Shown here: one piece after another, positions 43,701 to 51,819 of the stretch
Position numbering within the stretch: the stretch's first letter is position 1
How the letters are laid out: every line of letters starts with the position of its first letter
DNA from: Acidobacteriota bacterium
GTDB taxonomy: Bacteria; Acidobacteriota; Aminicenantia; Aminicenantales; Saccharicenantaceae
Assembly (NCBI GenBank): GCA_033549365.1
Contig: JAWSUF010000003.1
Location: 1-64,000, forward strand
Length of the DNA stretch: 64,000 nucleotides
Direction: 5' to 3'
Made by a program: the position numbers and the translations under genes
Notes under the pieces: generated by a model
Databases searched by the model: none
What the model saw: the letters and a program-made list of their open reading frames with translations, nothing else
What the model was told of the DNA's origin: nothing

Positions 43701-44077
43701 AACTCGAGGCCTTCATCAAAGCCGTCCCCGGCCCGGCCCGCATCCTTTCGGAATTGAAGGACATTCTGGCGCACATGGCCGGACTTTCGAAAATCGAGAT
43801 CGGCTCCGAGGTCGTCCGGCCGCCCGGATCCGTTGTCCAGGTTCTCGGCGACATGGAAATCTATCTGCCGGGCCTGGTCGATCCGGCCAAGGAGACCGCC
43901 CGGCTGAAAGCTCAACTCTCCAAACTCGAAGCCGACCGGGCCAAGGCCGAAGCCAAGCTGGCCAAACCGGACTTTCTCGAGCGGGCGCCCGCGGCCGTCG
44001 TCGAATCCGAAAGAAAAAAGCTCGAAGAGCTCTCCGCCCAAATCCGGCTGGTGCAGGACAATCTCCGCGATTTGTAG
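40769..44077 (+). CDS. valS: Valyl-tRNA synthetase (long form)
   Basis: This class I synthetase charges tRNA-Val. It shows the HIGH-type motif PNVTGALHMGHA near residue 54, KSMGCSCDWLRQRF, the editing-domain motif TTRPETMLGDTAVA, and KMSKS as RMSKSKGNGIDPQD. A C-terminal coiled-coil arm ends the protein. At 1102 residues it is longer than the common 870-950. Extra material lies in the editing domain (about 250-310), before the catalytic half (ALGSGTSKPFRSP; RLHAWIADAEGGL), and after KMSKS (TVFTYICPKTGKEFDVL). A similar long form occurs, as I recall, in Planctomycetes and relatives. ATG 40769 has GGAG upstream. Confidence 0.93.
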   Translation: MTKAKPMSPTIDMPKHFEHQIHETAVTARWETADAFAAVPDDRADRYVIMMPLPNVTGALHMGHAMDNVMQDLLTRWRRMSGANTLWMPGTDHAGIATQAVVEKRLFELEGKTRLDIGREALIDKIWAWKDEYQQRIIRQQKSMGCSCDWLRQRFTMDAVCARAVREAFFRLFRDGLVFRGDRLVNWDCLLRTAVSDDEIVHETVQGHFWHIRYPVIDPLPGEPAHITVATTRPETMLGDTAVACHPEPASALDEAAASLRARIAAAPKKEKPQLERELEEVESRRTSHLPFLLKLRDMARAGRKVLLPLLDREIPLILDAWARPELGSGCVKITPGHDPNDYDVWSRHKDEIAIINILNPDGTLNAAAGPYAGLDRMDARTRVVSDLESRGLLESVEDRAVEIGHSDRSKTPIEPYLSKQWFVRMGDVPGGVALGSGTSKPFRSPGLAQAAMDAVRRDWASPSGLRLTFHPDHERYGGTYTSWLAEKRDWCISRQLWWGHRIPIWSGNFDAAGAASAASVLPLSGDDRLHAWIADAEGGLRSPGEFDIARPAAADPAARFDLLVCLRDETAEAELAPRLEAAGLVQDPDVLDTWFSSALWPFSTLGWPDPATAAVDPGQRPLGPAAPGLPDALAYYYPGSCLVTGRDIITLWVARMVVMGLYLLGDVPFTDSFIHATIQDGKGERMSKSKGNGIDPQDIIEKYGADAMRYVLCEMQTGTQDIRLPVQAVSPYTGEIVELAEARHGRTVFTYICPKTGKEFDVLGTMPDLPLAKVISERFEVGRAFCTKLWNAARFALSNLEAAGRTADPSAAAPAASPRLESEDRWILSRLSRTISRVTAHLADYNPSAAIGTAREFFWSDLCDRYLEYVKPRFKDPERAPAAGIVLAHALDRVLRLFHPVVPFITEVIWERLNAVRPYRGLETPEAVPELLITAAWPGPDPCLEDPAVEADFDTVQDVIRAVRDLRALHSIPPSRKLEAFIKAVPGPARILSELKDILAHMAGLSKIEIGSEVVRPPGSVVQVLGDMEIYLPGLVDPAKETARLKAQLSKLEADRAKAEAKLAKPDFLERAPAAVVESERKKLEELSAQIRLVQDNLRDL

Positions 44078-44126
44078 GCGGCGGCACTGAAATAAGGTGT
44101 TGAGCCGGGCCGCCCTGTGAGATAAG

Positions 44127-44867
44127 ATGTTTTCTCCTGTGAAGAGAAAGACCTTTGGAGCCGTTGACTTCGTGAAAATCGCCGCCGCCTCCGTTTTTGT
44201 CCTGGCCCATATATGGCTGGTTTTTTTCAAAGCCTGGGACACCCTGGAAATCAATTCCCGGCCCAATGCCGTGCCCTCGCCTCACATCATGGGCGGGACA
44301 GAAATCGGGCAGACATTTGTTGCGCCTTCCGACGGGCTGTCCCGCATCGATGTCATGTTTGGAACCTACGGCCGAGACAATAATGAGGACGTTTTTTTCA
44401 AGTTGTGGGAAGGCCGACAGGGACAAAAGCCCGTTGCGGAAATCGTCTTCAACGCCTCCGACGTGCTCAATAACCTGTTCACACCCATCGCTTTTGATCC
44501 TGTCGCGGGATCGGGCGGGAGACACTATATCTTCATCCTGTCCTCGCCGGATTCGACTCTTGACAACGCCCTGAGCGTCTGGATGAACACCGCGGATGTC
44601 TATCCCGGGGGACGGGCCATCCTCAACGGCCGGCCTTTGACCGGAGACTTGACCTTCCGGACCTATTCCCGCAAAACGCCGGCCGGAGCCTGGGGCCGCA
44701 TTCTTGCCCAAGTTACCGGTTTGCCCGGATCCGGGTCCGCGGTCCTGCTCGCCGCCGCGTTTGTTCTCTTCGAAGCCGTTCAGATCGCCTTTCTTCTCGC
44801 GCTTGTCGGAAACTTGAAAAACCGGCGTTTTCGGTCGGGGTTCGATCCGGAGGGTGCCCGTGCCTGA
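44127..44867 (+). CDS. Membrane-anchored beta-sandwich protein of unknown function
   Basis: I do not recognise this 246-residue protein. It has an N-terminal membrane helix (about 16-35), an extracytoplasmic region of about 150 residues and a second helix near 205-230. The middle is rich in predicted beta-strands (GTEIGQTFVAPSDGLSRIDV, FFKLWEGRQGQKP, YIFILSSPD). The sequence resembles domains in some polysaccharide-locus proteins that have a CBM-like jelly roll, but the match is weak. It overlaps the next glycosyltransferase gene by 8 bases, so the two are likely co-expressed. TTGAGC (44100-44105) with TAAGAT overlapping the start codon is a possible promoter. Confidence 0.6.
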   Translation: MFSPVKRKTFGAVDFVKIAAASVFVLAHIWLVFFKAWDTLEINSRPNAVPSPHIMGGTEIGQTFVAPSDGLSRIDVMFGTYGRDNNEDVFFKLWEGRQGQKPVAEIVFNASDVLNNLFTPIAFDPVAGSGGRHYIFILSSPDSTLDNALSVWMNTADVYPGGRAILNGRPLTGDLTFRTYSRKTPAGAWGRILAQVTGLPGSGSAVLLAAAFVLFEAVQIAFLLALVGNLKNRRFRSGFDPEGARA

Positions 44868-46278
44868 CATCCTGGTCATCAGCGACGACGTCGCCGGCGC
44901 CCGGATGGCCGGCCCCGGCATCCGGGCCTGGGAACTCGCCCGGCGCCTGGCCGCGGATTTCCGGACGACGCTGGCCGTTCCCGAATATTCTCCCGGCACG
45001 CCCGGCGGGGAACCGGGCGGCGGCGCGTTGCCGTTTGAATTGATGCGGTATGCCGTCGGCCGCCCGGCCGCGCTGAGGGATGCGGCGCGAAACAGCCGGA
45101 TCGTGCTCATCCAGGGATATGTGCTTTCCAAGTTTCCGTTCCTCAAGGACATTCCGGCTTTTCTCGTCTGCGATCTCTATGTGCCCTTCCCCCTGGAAAA
45201 TCTGTTCGTCCACCGCCGCGGTTCCATGTCGCCCCGGCAACGGGAGGCCGTCCATCTTCACGATTTGAGCGTCTTCAACGACCAGATCGTGCACGGGGAT
45301 CATTTCCTCTGCGCCAATGAGCGGCAAAGGGATCTCATTCTGGGCGCCCTGATGGCGCTCGACCGGATCGATCCCCGGGCCGTGGAGGATTCCCCCGCGC
45401 TCGACGGTTTGGTCAACGTCGTGCCCTTCGGGATCGAGGAGTCGGAGGCGCCGTCTCAACCCGCCGAAAAGCCCGCGCTGCGGGGCGTCGTGCCCGGAAT
45501 CGGACGGGAGGACATCGTCTTTCTCTGGGGGGGGGTTCTCTGCAATTGGTTCGATCCCCTGACCCTGATCCGGGCCGTGGAACGGGCGGCCGGGAAAAAC
45601 CCCGCGATCAAACTGGTTTTTCTGTCCACCGGTCACCCCAATCCTCTTCTGGCCGATTTTGAGGCGGCCTCGGATGCCGTCGCCCTTTCGGACGAGCTGG
45701 GTCTGACCGGCCGGCATGTGTTCTTCAATCGGGATTGGGTCGATTACGCCCGGCGCGGGGCGTTTTTCCGGGACGCCGACGTCGGAGTCTCCGTCCATGA
45801 CCTCCATATCGAGACGCGCTTTGCTTTCCGCACGCGTGTTCTGGACTACCTCAAGTTCGACCTTCCGATCCTCTGCACGGAGGGGGATGTCCTGGCCGAC
45901 CTCGTCCGGGAGAGGCGTCTCGGGCGGGTTGTGCCCTGCGGAGACGTCGAGGGGTTGGCCGGAGCGATGTTGGAACTTGCGGGAGGAGACGGTGTGAGGC
46001 GGGAATTCCGGGAGAATATCGCCGGCGTCCGGCCGGAGTTCACCTGGACGAAAACCGCCGCGCCGCTCGTCGACGTCTGCCGCGGCGTTTTTGACGGGCG
46101 GTTCGTCAAGCGCTCCAAGCCAAGCCGGCGGACGTTGTCCGCGGTTGCGGCCGGGCGCAATCCCGGCTCCGTCGAAAGGGCGGTCCACGGCCGGCTGTGG
46201 TACCTGTCCCAGAAATTGCCGATCGGCGTTCGAGCCGGAATCCGCAGAATTCTGACAGGCGTGGGGCGGCGGCCATGA
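44860..46278 (+). CDS. Family 4-type glycosyltransferase
   Basis: The 472-residue protein has an N-terminal lobe opening ILVISDDVAGARMAGPGIRA and a donor lobe with VVPFGIEESE, DIVFLWGGVLCNWFDPLTLI and RVLDYLKFDLPILCTEGD, consistent with GT4-type enzymes. GTG 44860 is preferred over 44854 because GGAGG at 44849-44853 then has a normal spacing of six bases. A basic C-terminal extension of about 60 residues follows the GT fold. The next gene starts in its stop codon (ATGA 46275-46278), so the pair is translationally coupled. The donor sugar is unknown. Confidence 0.82.
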   Translation: MPDILVISDDVAGARMAGPGIRAWELARRLAADFRTTLAVPEYSPGTPGGEPGGGALPFELMRYAVGRPAALRDAARNSRIVLIQGYVLSKFPFLKDIPAFLVCDLYVPFPLENLFVHRRGSMSPRQREAVHLHDLSVFNDQIVHGDHFLCANERQRDLILGALMALDRIDPRAVEDSPALDGLVNVVPFGIEESEAPSQPAEKPALRGVVPGIGREDIVFLWGGVLCNWFDPLTLIRAVERAAGKNPAIKLVFLSTGHPNPLLADFEAASDAVALSDELGLTGRHVFFNRDWVDYARRGAFFRDADVGVSVHDLHIETRFAFRTRVLDYLKFDLPILCTEGDVLADLVRERRLGRVVPCGDVEGLAGAMLELAGGDGVRREFRENIAGVRPEFTWTKTAAPLVDVCRGVFDGRFVKRSKPSRRTLSAVAAGRNPGSVERAVHGRLWYLSQKLPIGVRAGIRRILTGVGRRP

Positions 46279-47372
46279 AAATCGTCATCATCGGCACCCG
46301 GGGCGTCCCCGCCCGCTACGGCGGATTCGAGACCTGCGTCGAGGAAATCGGCCGGAGATTGGCCGCCAGGGGCCATGAAATCTGGGTTTACGGCCGTTCG
46401 GGCTATTACCGGCGTCAAATCCGGGAATACCTCGGCATGAATGTCATCACCCTTCCCGAGATGCGGGTCAAAACACTGGAGACTCTGGGGCATTCTTTCC
46501 TCTCGCTGGCTTTCAGTCTGCGCCGGTCGTTCGACATCTATCTCATCTTCAACACGGCCAACAGCATCTTCCTGCCCATGCCGCGCATCCTGAAAAAAAA
46601 CGTGGTCCTGCATACCGACGGTTTAGAATGGAAGCGCGGCAAATGGGGCGCCGTCGGCCGCCTGTATCATCGCCTGGCCGAGCGGCTGGCGACGCGGTTC
46701 GATATCCCGCTGGTCACGGATTCCGAAGCCATCCGGAATTATTATCGCGAGGCCTACGGCCGGGATTCCCATTACATCTCTTATGGAGGCGACCTGGAAC
46801 ACAGCCGCGAGCCCGGCCTGCTGGACCGCTTCGGCATCCGCCCCGGCGGCTACTTCCTCCAGATCACGCGCTTCGAACCCGAAAACAATCCCCATCTCAC
46901 GGTCGAGGCCTTCCGGAAATTGAATACGGGCAAAAAGCTCGTTCTCATCGGCGGGACGACCTACCGCGGCCGGTATGCCCGGGAGATGCGAAAACACGGC
47001 AACGAGCGAATCGTTTTGCCCGGGTTCGTCTATGACCGGAATATCCTGAGAGAATTGCTCTGCAACTGCCATGCCTATATCCACGGCAACGAAGTCGGAG
47101 GAACCAATCCGGCCCTGCTCCAGGCCATGGGGGCCGGAGCTTTCGTCGTGGCCCGCGACGTGCCCTTCAACAGGGAGGTTCTCCGGGATGAGGGACTGTA
47201 TTTTCGCAAGAATGCCGCCGACCTGTTCCGGAAGATGGCCTGGACCCTGGAGAATCCGGACAAAATGGCCGGAATGAAAGACAGGACGCGGGCTATCATC
47301 CGTGAACGTTACGACTGGGACAAGGTCACCCTGACCTATGAAAACCTTTTCAAGAGCCTTCACCGAGATTGA
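46275..47372 (+). CDS. DUF1972 family 4 glycosyltransferase (rhamnosyltransferase-like)
   Basis: The 365-residue protein begins MKIVIIGTRGVPARYGGFET, the DUF1972 hallmark, followed by HTDGLEWKRGKWG and SYGGDLEHSREPG. The donor lobe shows FLQITRFEPENNPHLTVEAF and YIHGNEVGGTNPALLQAMGA. This group includes beta-1,4-rhamnosyltransferases of capsule and O-antigen loci. It overlaps the preceding glycosyltransferase stop by 4 bases and is followed after 41 bases by a frameshifted methyltransferase gene. It forms the core of a second small glycan cluster, separated from the first by valS. Confidence 0.88.
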   Translation: MKIVIIGTRGVPARYGGFETCVEEIGRRLAARGHEIWVYGRSGYYRRQIREYLGMNVITLPEMRVKTLETLGHSFLSLAFSLRRSFDIYLIFNTANSIFLPMPRILKKNVVLHTDGLEWKRGKWGAVGRLYHRLAERLATRFDIPLVTDSEAIRNYYREAYGRDSHYISYGGDLEHSREPGLLDRFGIRPGGYFLQITRFEPENNPHLTVEAFRKLNTGKKLVLIGGTTYRGRYAREMRKHGNERIVLPGFVYDRNILRELLCNCHAYIHGNEVGGTNPALLQAMGAGAFVVARDVPFNREVLRDEGLYFRKNAADLFRKMAWTLENPDKMAGMKDRTRAIIRERYDWDKVTLTYENLFKSLHRD

Positions 47373-47413
47373 AGGCGGAAGATTCCGGCGGAAGCCGGGC
47401 GCTTAGAATCCCG

Positions 47414-48411
47414 ATGACGTCACTGGAACGCGCGGTCTGTCCCCTTTGCGGCGGATCGGCGCGGCGGCCTGTGTGCGTCAAGTTCGATCTTCCGATTGCG
47501 TCCTGCCGGGGGTGCGGCTGGTCCTGGCCGACCCCCGGCGGCCCTGGTCCGAACTGATGACCAGATATGATCGGTCGGATTTCGTTGCTGAATGCCTGGC
47601 CTCCCTGAAGATATCGGGTGAGACGCTGGACATCAATCATGTCCGGAACCATTTTCACATTCCGCTCGCCTTGCTGGGAGATGCGCCCCGCCACGGAGCC
47701 CGCCTCCTGGATGTGGGGTGCGGGCCGGGTTGCTTCATCCTGTCCGCGGCCGGACGGGGATGGGCGGGAGAAGGGGTCGAGGTTTCGACCGCGCTGGCGG
47801 CCTTCTCGCGGAACGTCGCGGGAGTCCCTGTCTGGGAAGGGACATTCGAATCCGCCGGAATCCCTGCGGAAGCATACGACGCCGTCACGCTTCTTGACGT
47901 CATTGAGCACGTCTGCGAGCCGCAGAAAGTTCTGGCCAAAGCGGCCCGTGTCTTGAAGCCGGGCGGGAAACTCATCGTAAGCACACCGGACTTCCGCAGT
48001 CTGAGTCGTCTCATCCTCGGCTGGAACTGGGCCGTTCTCTCTCCCGCCGAACACCTTTTTTATTTCACGGCCGGGACTCTGACCCGGATTCTCAAGGAGT
48101 CCGGATTTGAGGTGATGGGGCCGGTTAACGTCCTGACTTTCAATCCTGAGGCTACGCATGCTCCCGGGACGCGCCGCCATCTGCGCTGGCGGCGTATCCA
48201 CACCCGTTTGGAAAAAACCCGGCTTGTGCGGAAAATCCAGAACCATGAGATGAGACGTCTTCTCGGAATGACGGGGGGATCGGATGCCGTCTTGCCGACC
48301 CAAGCATGGAAACGATGCCTGTTGGGCCTCTACGACGGCCTGCGCACGGTCGTCAGAGGAGACATGCTCTATGCGCTTGCCTTTAAAAAAGCAAAAAGCG
48401 ATTGTGGATAA
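47414..48411 (+). pseudogene. Zinc-ribbon plus SAM methyltransferase gene with a single-base frameshift
   Basis: The first frame (ATG 47414) encodes a two-pair cysteine segment, CPLCGGSARRPVCVKFDL then CRGCGWSWPTP, typical of the N-terminus of sugar-methyltransferase-like proteins. It then stops at 47557. A second frame continues RRPWSELMTRYDRSDFV and a complete methyltransferase domain: ARLLDVGCGPGCF, YDAVTLLDVIEHVCEPQ, KPGGKLIVSTPDF. Adding one C to the run of five C at 47532-47536 joins the two frames exactly into the family-typical order. Whether this is an assembly error, a slippery site or a true break cannot be decided from the sequence. It would otherwise be a normal, about 332-residue gene. 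Confidence 0.78.
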
Positions 48412-48441
48412 ATGAAGCTGAAAATCTGAAAAGAGAAGAAA

Positions 48442-49563
48442 TCACATTCGGGCGGCGGCCCGGTAGATTTCGAGTGTCCGCCGGGCGGTTTCCCGCCAGG
48501 TGAAGTCGGCGGCTCGGATCCGCCCTTTCCTGCGACAGGCACGGCGCATCTCCGGATCCGTCATCATGGCGTGCAGGGCGTCGGCCAGAGCTGCAGGGTC
48601 GGAGGGATTGACGGTCAGTGCCGCGCCGGCTGCCGTCTCGGCCAGCGAGGTTGTGTTCGACGTCACAACGGGGACCCCGGCGGCCATGGCTTCGAGAACG
48701 GGCAGTCCGAACCCCTCGAAAAGCGAGGGATAGACGAACACGTCGGCGCCCTGGTAAAGCGCTGGCAGGTCCTCGTCCCTGACGAAACCCGTAAACCGGA
48801 CGGCATTGCCGGCCCGGCGGGCGGCTTCGCTCATGATGCGATCCGAGGTGAAGTCGGCCCGTCCGGCAATGACCAGGGTGTGGGGCGCTTCGGAAGCGGA
48901 CTTTGCGTCGGCGAAGGCCGTGGCCAGGACGGGCAGATTTTTTCGCGGGTTGAGCCGCCCGACGCACAGGACGTAGGGCCGGACGACGCCGTATCGCACC
49001 GCGACATCCCGAATGTCGTCCTCGCTGTGGGGGCGGGAAAAGTCGGGGGATACGCCGTAGGGAACGGCGGCGATTTTCTCGGGGGGCAATTCGTAGGCGC
49101 GCAGGATGTCAGTTCGGGAGTACTCCGACCCGGTGATGACCCGCGCCGCCCGAAGAGCTGTTCTGCGGACGAGAATCCGGGATCTGAGATTGAAAAAGCG
49201 GGGAAACGTTTGCGGGACGCGAAGAAATCCCAGATCGTGGATCGTGGCCACGAGCTTTCCGTCGTGGACGGGCGGGGCGATGTATTGAACGTGGAGAATG
49301 TCGAGGCGGTCGCGGCGGGACATCCGGGCCAGATGAACGGGAATGCGGATGAAGGCTTTTGCGGCCGGGAGGGGGCGGATTTCGGCATTTTCGGGAAGGC
49401 GCAGGCCGGCGTAGACGGGATGGGCCGGATCGGTCACATAGAGGATGTAGGTGTTTTCCGAATCGATTTCAAGGAGTCCCTGGATGAGACCGCGGATGTA
49501 GGTGCCGTTTCCGGTGCCGCCCGCCTCCGCGGCGTGGGCGTCGATGCCGATGCGCAGGCTCAT
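48442..49563 (-). CDS. Family 4 glycosyltransferase (MtfB/WbdB-like)
   Basis: The 373-residue protein opens with IGIDAHAAEAGGTGNGTYIR and contains VATIHDLGFLRVPQTFPRF, ITGSEYSRTDILRAYELP, VPYGVSPDF, LCVGRLNPRKNLPVLATAF and VFVYPSLFEGFGLPVLEAMA. This is the classic set of mannosyltransferase-B-like GT4 enzymes. It is encoded opposite to the preceding cluster and faces away from the YihY gene, with a structured intergenic element (49625-49810) and its own promoter in the gap. The donor is probably a GDP- or UDP-sugar, but the sequence does not say which. Confidence 0.9.
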   Translation of the reverse strand: MSLRIGIDAHAAEAGGTGNGTYIRGLIQGLLEIDSENTYILYVTDPAHPVYAGLRLPENAEIRPLPAAKAFIRIPVHLARMSRRDRLDILHVQYIAPPVHDGKLVATIHDLGFLRVPQTFPRFFNLRSRILVRRTALRAARVITGSEYSRTDILRAYELPPEKIAAVPYGVSPDFSRPHSEDDIRDVAVRYGVVRPYVLCVGRLNPRKNLPVLATAFADAKSASEAPHTLVIAGRADFTSDRIMSEAARRAGNAVRFTGFVRDEDLPALYQGADVFVYPSLFEGFGLPVLEAMAAGVPVVTSNTTSLAETAAGAALTVNPSDPAALADALHAMMTDPEMRRACRRKGRIRAADFTWRETARRTLEIYRAAARM

Positions 49564-49580
49564 GGGTCCTCGGGTTGACG

Positions 49581-49609
49581 ATTACAGCATACCACAACTT
49601 TTTCCGCAA
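49581..49609 (-). promoter_or_regulatory. Promoter of the minus-strand glycosyltransferase gene
   Basis: On the minus strand TTGCGG (49609-49604) and TGTAAT (49586-49581) are separated by 17 bases. The ATG is at 49563. Confidence 0.4.
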
Positions 49610-49624
49610 GCAGGCTTAGACTGA

Positions 49625-49810
49625 GCCGAGGCTGTGCGCGGGTCGAGATTGCCGTTCCGGCAAGGAAGCGGCCCACGAAGGCGTAGTTGAGCTACGTCGA
49701 GTGGGCTGCGACGCAGTCGGAATGGTGAGATCGGGACGCCCGAAGGGTTAAAAGAGCCGGGTATCGGGAAAAGAAAATAAACTCCCGGCTTTTTAACACA
49801 CAGCCTCGGC
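49625..49810. repeat. 186-bp intergenic element bounded by perfect 12-bp inverted repeats
   Basis: GCCGAGGCTGTG (49625-49636) and CACAGCCTCGGC (49799-49810) are perfectly complementary. Inside are nested stems: GCCCAC/GTGGGC with CGTAG/CTACG between them (about 49672-49710), and AGCCGGG/CCCGGCT at about 49755-49790 followed by TTTTT. No reading frame of note is present. It could be a small non-autonomous mobile element or a structured RNA with a terminator-like end. Confidence 0.65.
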
Positions 49811-49870
49811 AGTGTTGCGTTGAGGGGGCAATTGACGTATCATAAACGTCCGTTCGCGTAAAACCTTGAT

Positions 49871-50758
49871 GTGATTGAGCGGAAGATGTTCTCGGCATTT
49901 CGAATCCTAGGTCAATCGTTCAAACGATTCAACGACGACGGGTGCGGCACGTCGGCCGTCGTGATTTCCTATTTTCTCCTGCTCTGTGTCGTGCCGCTCG
50001 TCGCCCTGTTCGCCTTCATCTCGGCCCGGATTCTGGGAAGTTCGGAGATCGCCTTCCGAAGCCTGAACATCTTCACCGACGAGTTTTTCGCCAAAATGGA
50101 CCCGATTTTTTTCCGGAGGCTCGAGGTCGTTTCCGAGGGGGTGGCCAACCTCGGACTGTTCGGTCTGGTCGGATCGGTCGTCGCGGCCAGTTTCGTTTTT
50201 TCCAACCTCATCGGCACGATCAACAAAATCTTCCGGGCCGAGTATCACAAATCCTTCTTCTACAACCGCCTCATGGAATTCATCCTGATGTTCTCGATCG
50301 GCGTCATCATGCTCTTTTCCCTGTCCATCACGGCCGTCTGGACGGCCGTCCACCGATCGCTCCGGGAAAGCGCCGTGGCGGCGGAATATCTCAGCCCGGA
50401 ACTGTTGTCCGTGGTCAACAATTTCTTCATCCAGTACATCATGCCCTACGCCCTGACGTTCCTGGTCATGTTCATGATCTACAAGTTCATTCCCGAAGTC
50501 CGGGTCGACACCTGGAGCGTCGTCATCGCCTCGGCCGTCGCCGCACTTCTCTGGGAGGCCTTCAAGAGGCTGTTCGCCTTTTACATCGCCAATTTATCCG
50601 TGGTCGGAATCGTCCTGTCCCGGCTCCTTCAGGGAACCCTGACCTCCATCATCTTTTTTCTTCTCTGGATCACATTCTCCCTGAGCATTCTGCTGTGGGG
50701 AGCGGAACTGGCCGCCGTCCTCAATGAGAGGCGGATCCGGAAAGAGGGGGGGGTATGA
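49871..50758 (+). CDS. YihY/BrkB-family inner membrane protein
   Basis: The 295-residue protein has about six membrane helices and the YihY fold signature: an amphipathic N-terminus, YFLLLCVVPLVALFAFISA, then FNRLM-like YHKSFFYNRLMEFILMF and LLQGTLTSIIFFLLWITFSL. Members are of unclear molecular function (earlier called RNase BN or BrkB). Start choice is uncertain between GTG 49871 and ATG 49886; GCGGAAG lies directly before the latter. It overlaps lpxD by 4 bases (50755-50758), so the two are translationally coupled. A small inverted repeat GACGT-n7-ACGTC (49834-49850) lies upstream. Confidence 0.85.
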   Translation: MIERKMFSAFRILGQSFKRFNDDGCGTSAVVISYFLLLCVVPLVALFAFISARILGSSEIAFRSLNIFTDEFFAKMDPIFFRRLEVVSEGVANLGLFGLVGSVVAASFVFSNLIGTINKIFRAEYHKSFFYNRLMEFILMFSIGVIMLFSLSITAVWTAVHRSLRESAVAAEYLSPELLSVVNNFFIQYIMPYALTFLVMFMIYKFIPEVRVDTWSVVIASAVAALLWEAFKRLFAFYIANLSVVGIVLSRLLQGTLTSIIFFLLWITFSLSILLWGAELAAVLNERRIRKEGGV

Positions 50759-51774
50759 AGCTCAAGGACATTGCCGAGATTCTGGGTTGTCTCTTGGAGG
50801 GCGAAGGAGAGACCGAAATTACGGGCGTGGCCTCGCTCGAGACGGCCCGAAAAGGCGATCTCGTCTACATAAGCGGTTCGAAACATCGCCCGGCGCTCGA
50901 CGCCTCATTCGCCTCGGCGGCGGTAATCCCGGAGGGCGAGCGCTATGAGCGGATCCCCGTTATCCGGGCCGCCCATCCCCATCTGGCCTTCATCCGTGCA
51001 GTCGAGCTCTTTCATGAGACGCCACGGCCGCAGCCGGGCATCCATCCCCTGGCCTGTGTGGCCGGCGACGCCCGGATCGGCCGGGATGTTTCGATCGAAC
51101 CGCTGGCCTATGTCGGCGCCGGCGCTTCCATCGGCGACCGGACGATCGTCCGGGCTTTGGCGACGATCTACCCCGGGGCCGAGATCGGCGACGACTGCGT
51201 CATCCATTCGCATGTCTCCGTGCGCGAGGGATGCATCGTCGGCGACAGGGTCGTTCTCCATAACGGCGTCGTCGTCGGTGCGGACGGGTTCGGCTACATC
51301 CGTCTCGAGGACGGGACGCATCGGAAAATCCCCCAGATGGGCCGGGTGGTCATCGAGGACGATGTCGAGATCGGCGCGAACACGACCATCGATCGTGCGG
51401 CCCTCGACGAAACGCGGGTGCGGCGAGGGGCGAAAATCGACAATCTCGTCCAGGTGGCCCACAATGTGGACATCGGCGAAAACGCGATTCTTGTGGCCCA
51501 GGTCGGAGTGGCCGGAAGCTCGTCCGTCGGCCGGAACGCCATCCTGAGCGGCCAGGTCGGAATCGCCGACCACGTCCGGATCGGAGACAACGCCATCGTC
51601 GCCGCCAAGTCGGGAATCACCAAGGACGTCCCGGACGGCGCCTTTGTCGCCGGCATCCCTCACCAGGACATCCGCGTCTGGCGCAAGATGTGGGTTTTGC
51701 TGCCTCAGATCCCGGACATCGTCAAGGACCTGAAGCAGCTCAAGGCCCGCCTCGAGGCCATCGAAAAAGGGTAA
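50755..51774 (+). CDS. lpxD: UDP-3-O-acylglucosamine N-acyltransferase
   Basis: LpxD adds the N-linked acyl chain in the third step of lipid A synthesis, using acyl-ACP in the cytosol. The 339-residue protein has the N-terminal uridine-binding domain (GVASLETARKGDLVYIS). A left-handed beta-helix of hexapeptide repeats follows, including NGVVVGADGFGY (near 164-175) and NLVQVAHNVDIGENAILVAQ with the catalytic His. It ends with the C-terminal helices KDLKQLKARLEAIEKG. Length and motif order are normal. It is the only lipid A synthesis gene visible and supports an LPS-bearing outer membrane. It is coupled to the upstream YihY gene and convergent with purF. Confidence 0.95.
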   Translation: MKLKDIAEILGCLLEGEGETEITGVASLETARKGDLVYISGSKHRPALDASFASAAVIPEGERYERIPVIRAAHPHLAFIRAVELFHETPRPQPGIHPLACVAGDARIGRDVSIEPLAYVGAGASIGDRTIVRALATIYPGAEIGDDCVIHSHVSVREGCIVGDRVVLHNGVVVGADGFGYIRLEDGTHRKIPQMGRVVIEDDVEIGANTTIDRAALDETRVRRGAKIDNLVQVAHNVDIGENAILVAQVGVAGSSSVGRNAILSGQVGIADHVRIGDNAIVAAKSGITKDVPDGAFVAGIPHQDIRVWRKMWVLLPQIPDIVKDLKQLKARLEAIEKG

Positions 51775-51819
51775 TCCTTCCAATTCGCGTTTCTTCAGGG
51801 CAACGGATTTTTCCGGGTT

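Noticed and set aside
44100-44128. A leaderless promoter with its -10 box overlapping the start codon at 44127
   Set aside because: TTGAGC and TAAGAT have good spacing, but a -10 box overlapping the start codon is implausible without supporting data; kept only as a note in the gene entry.
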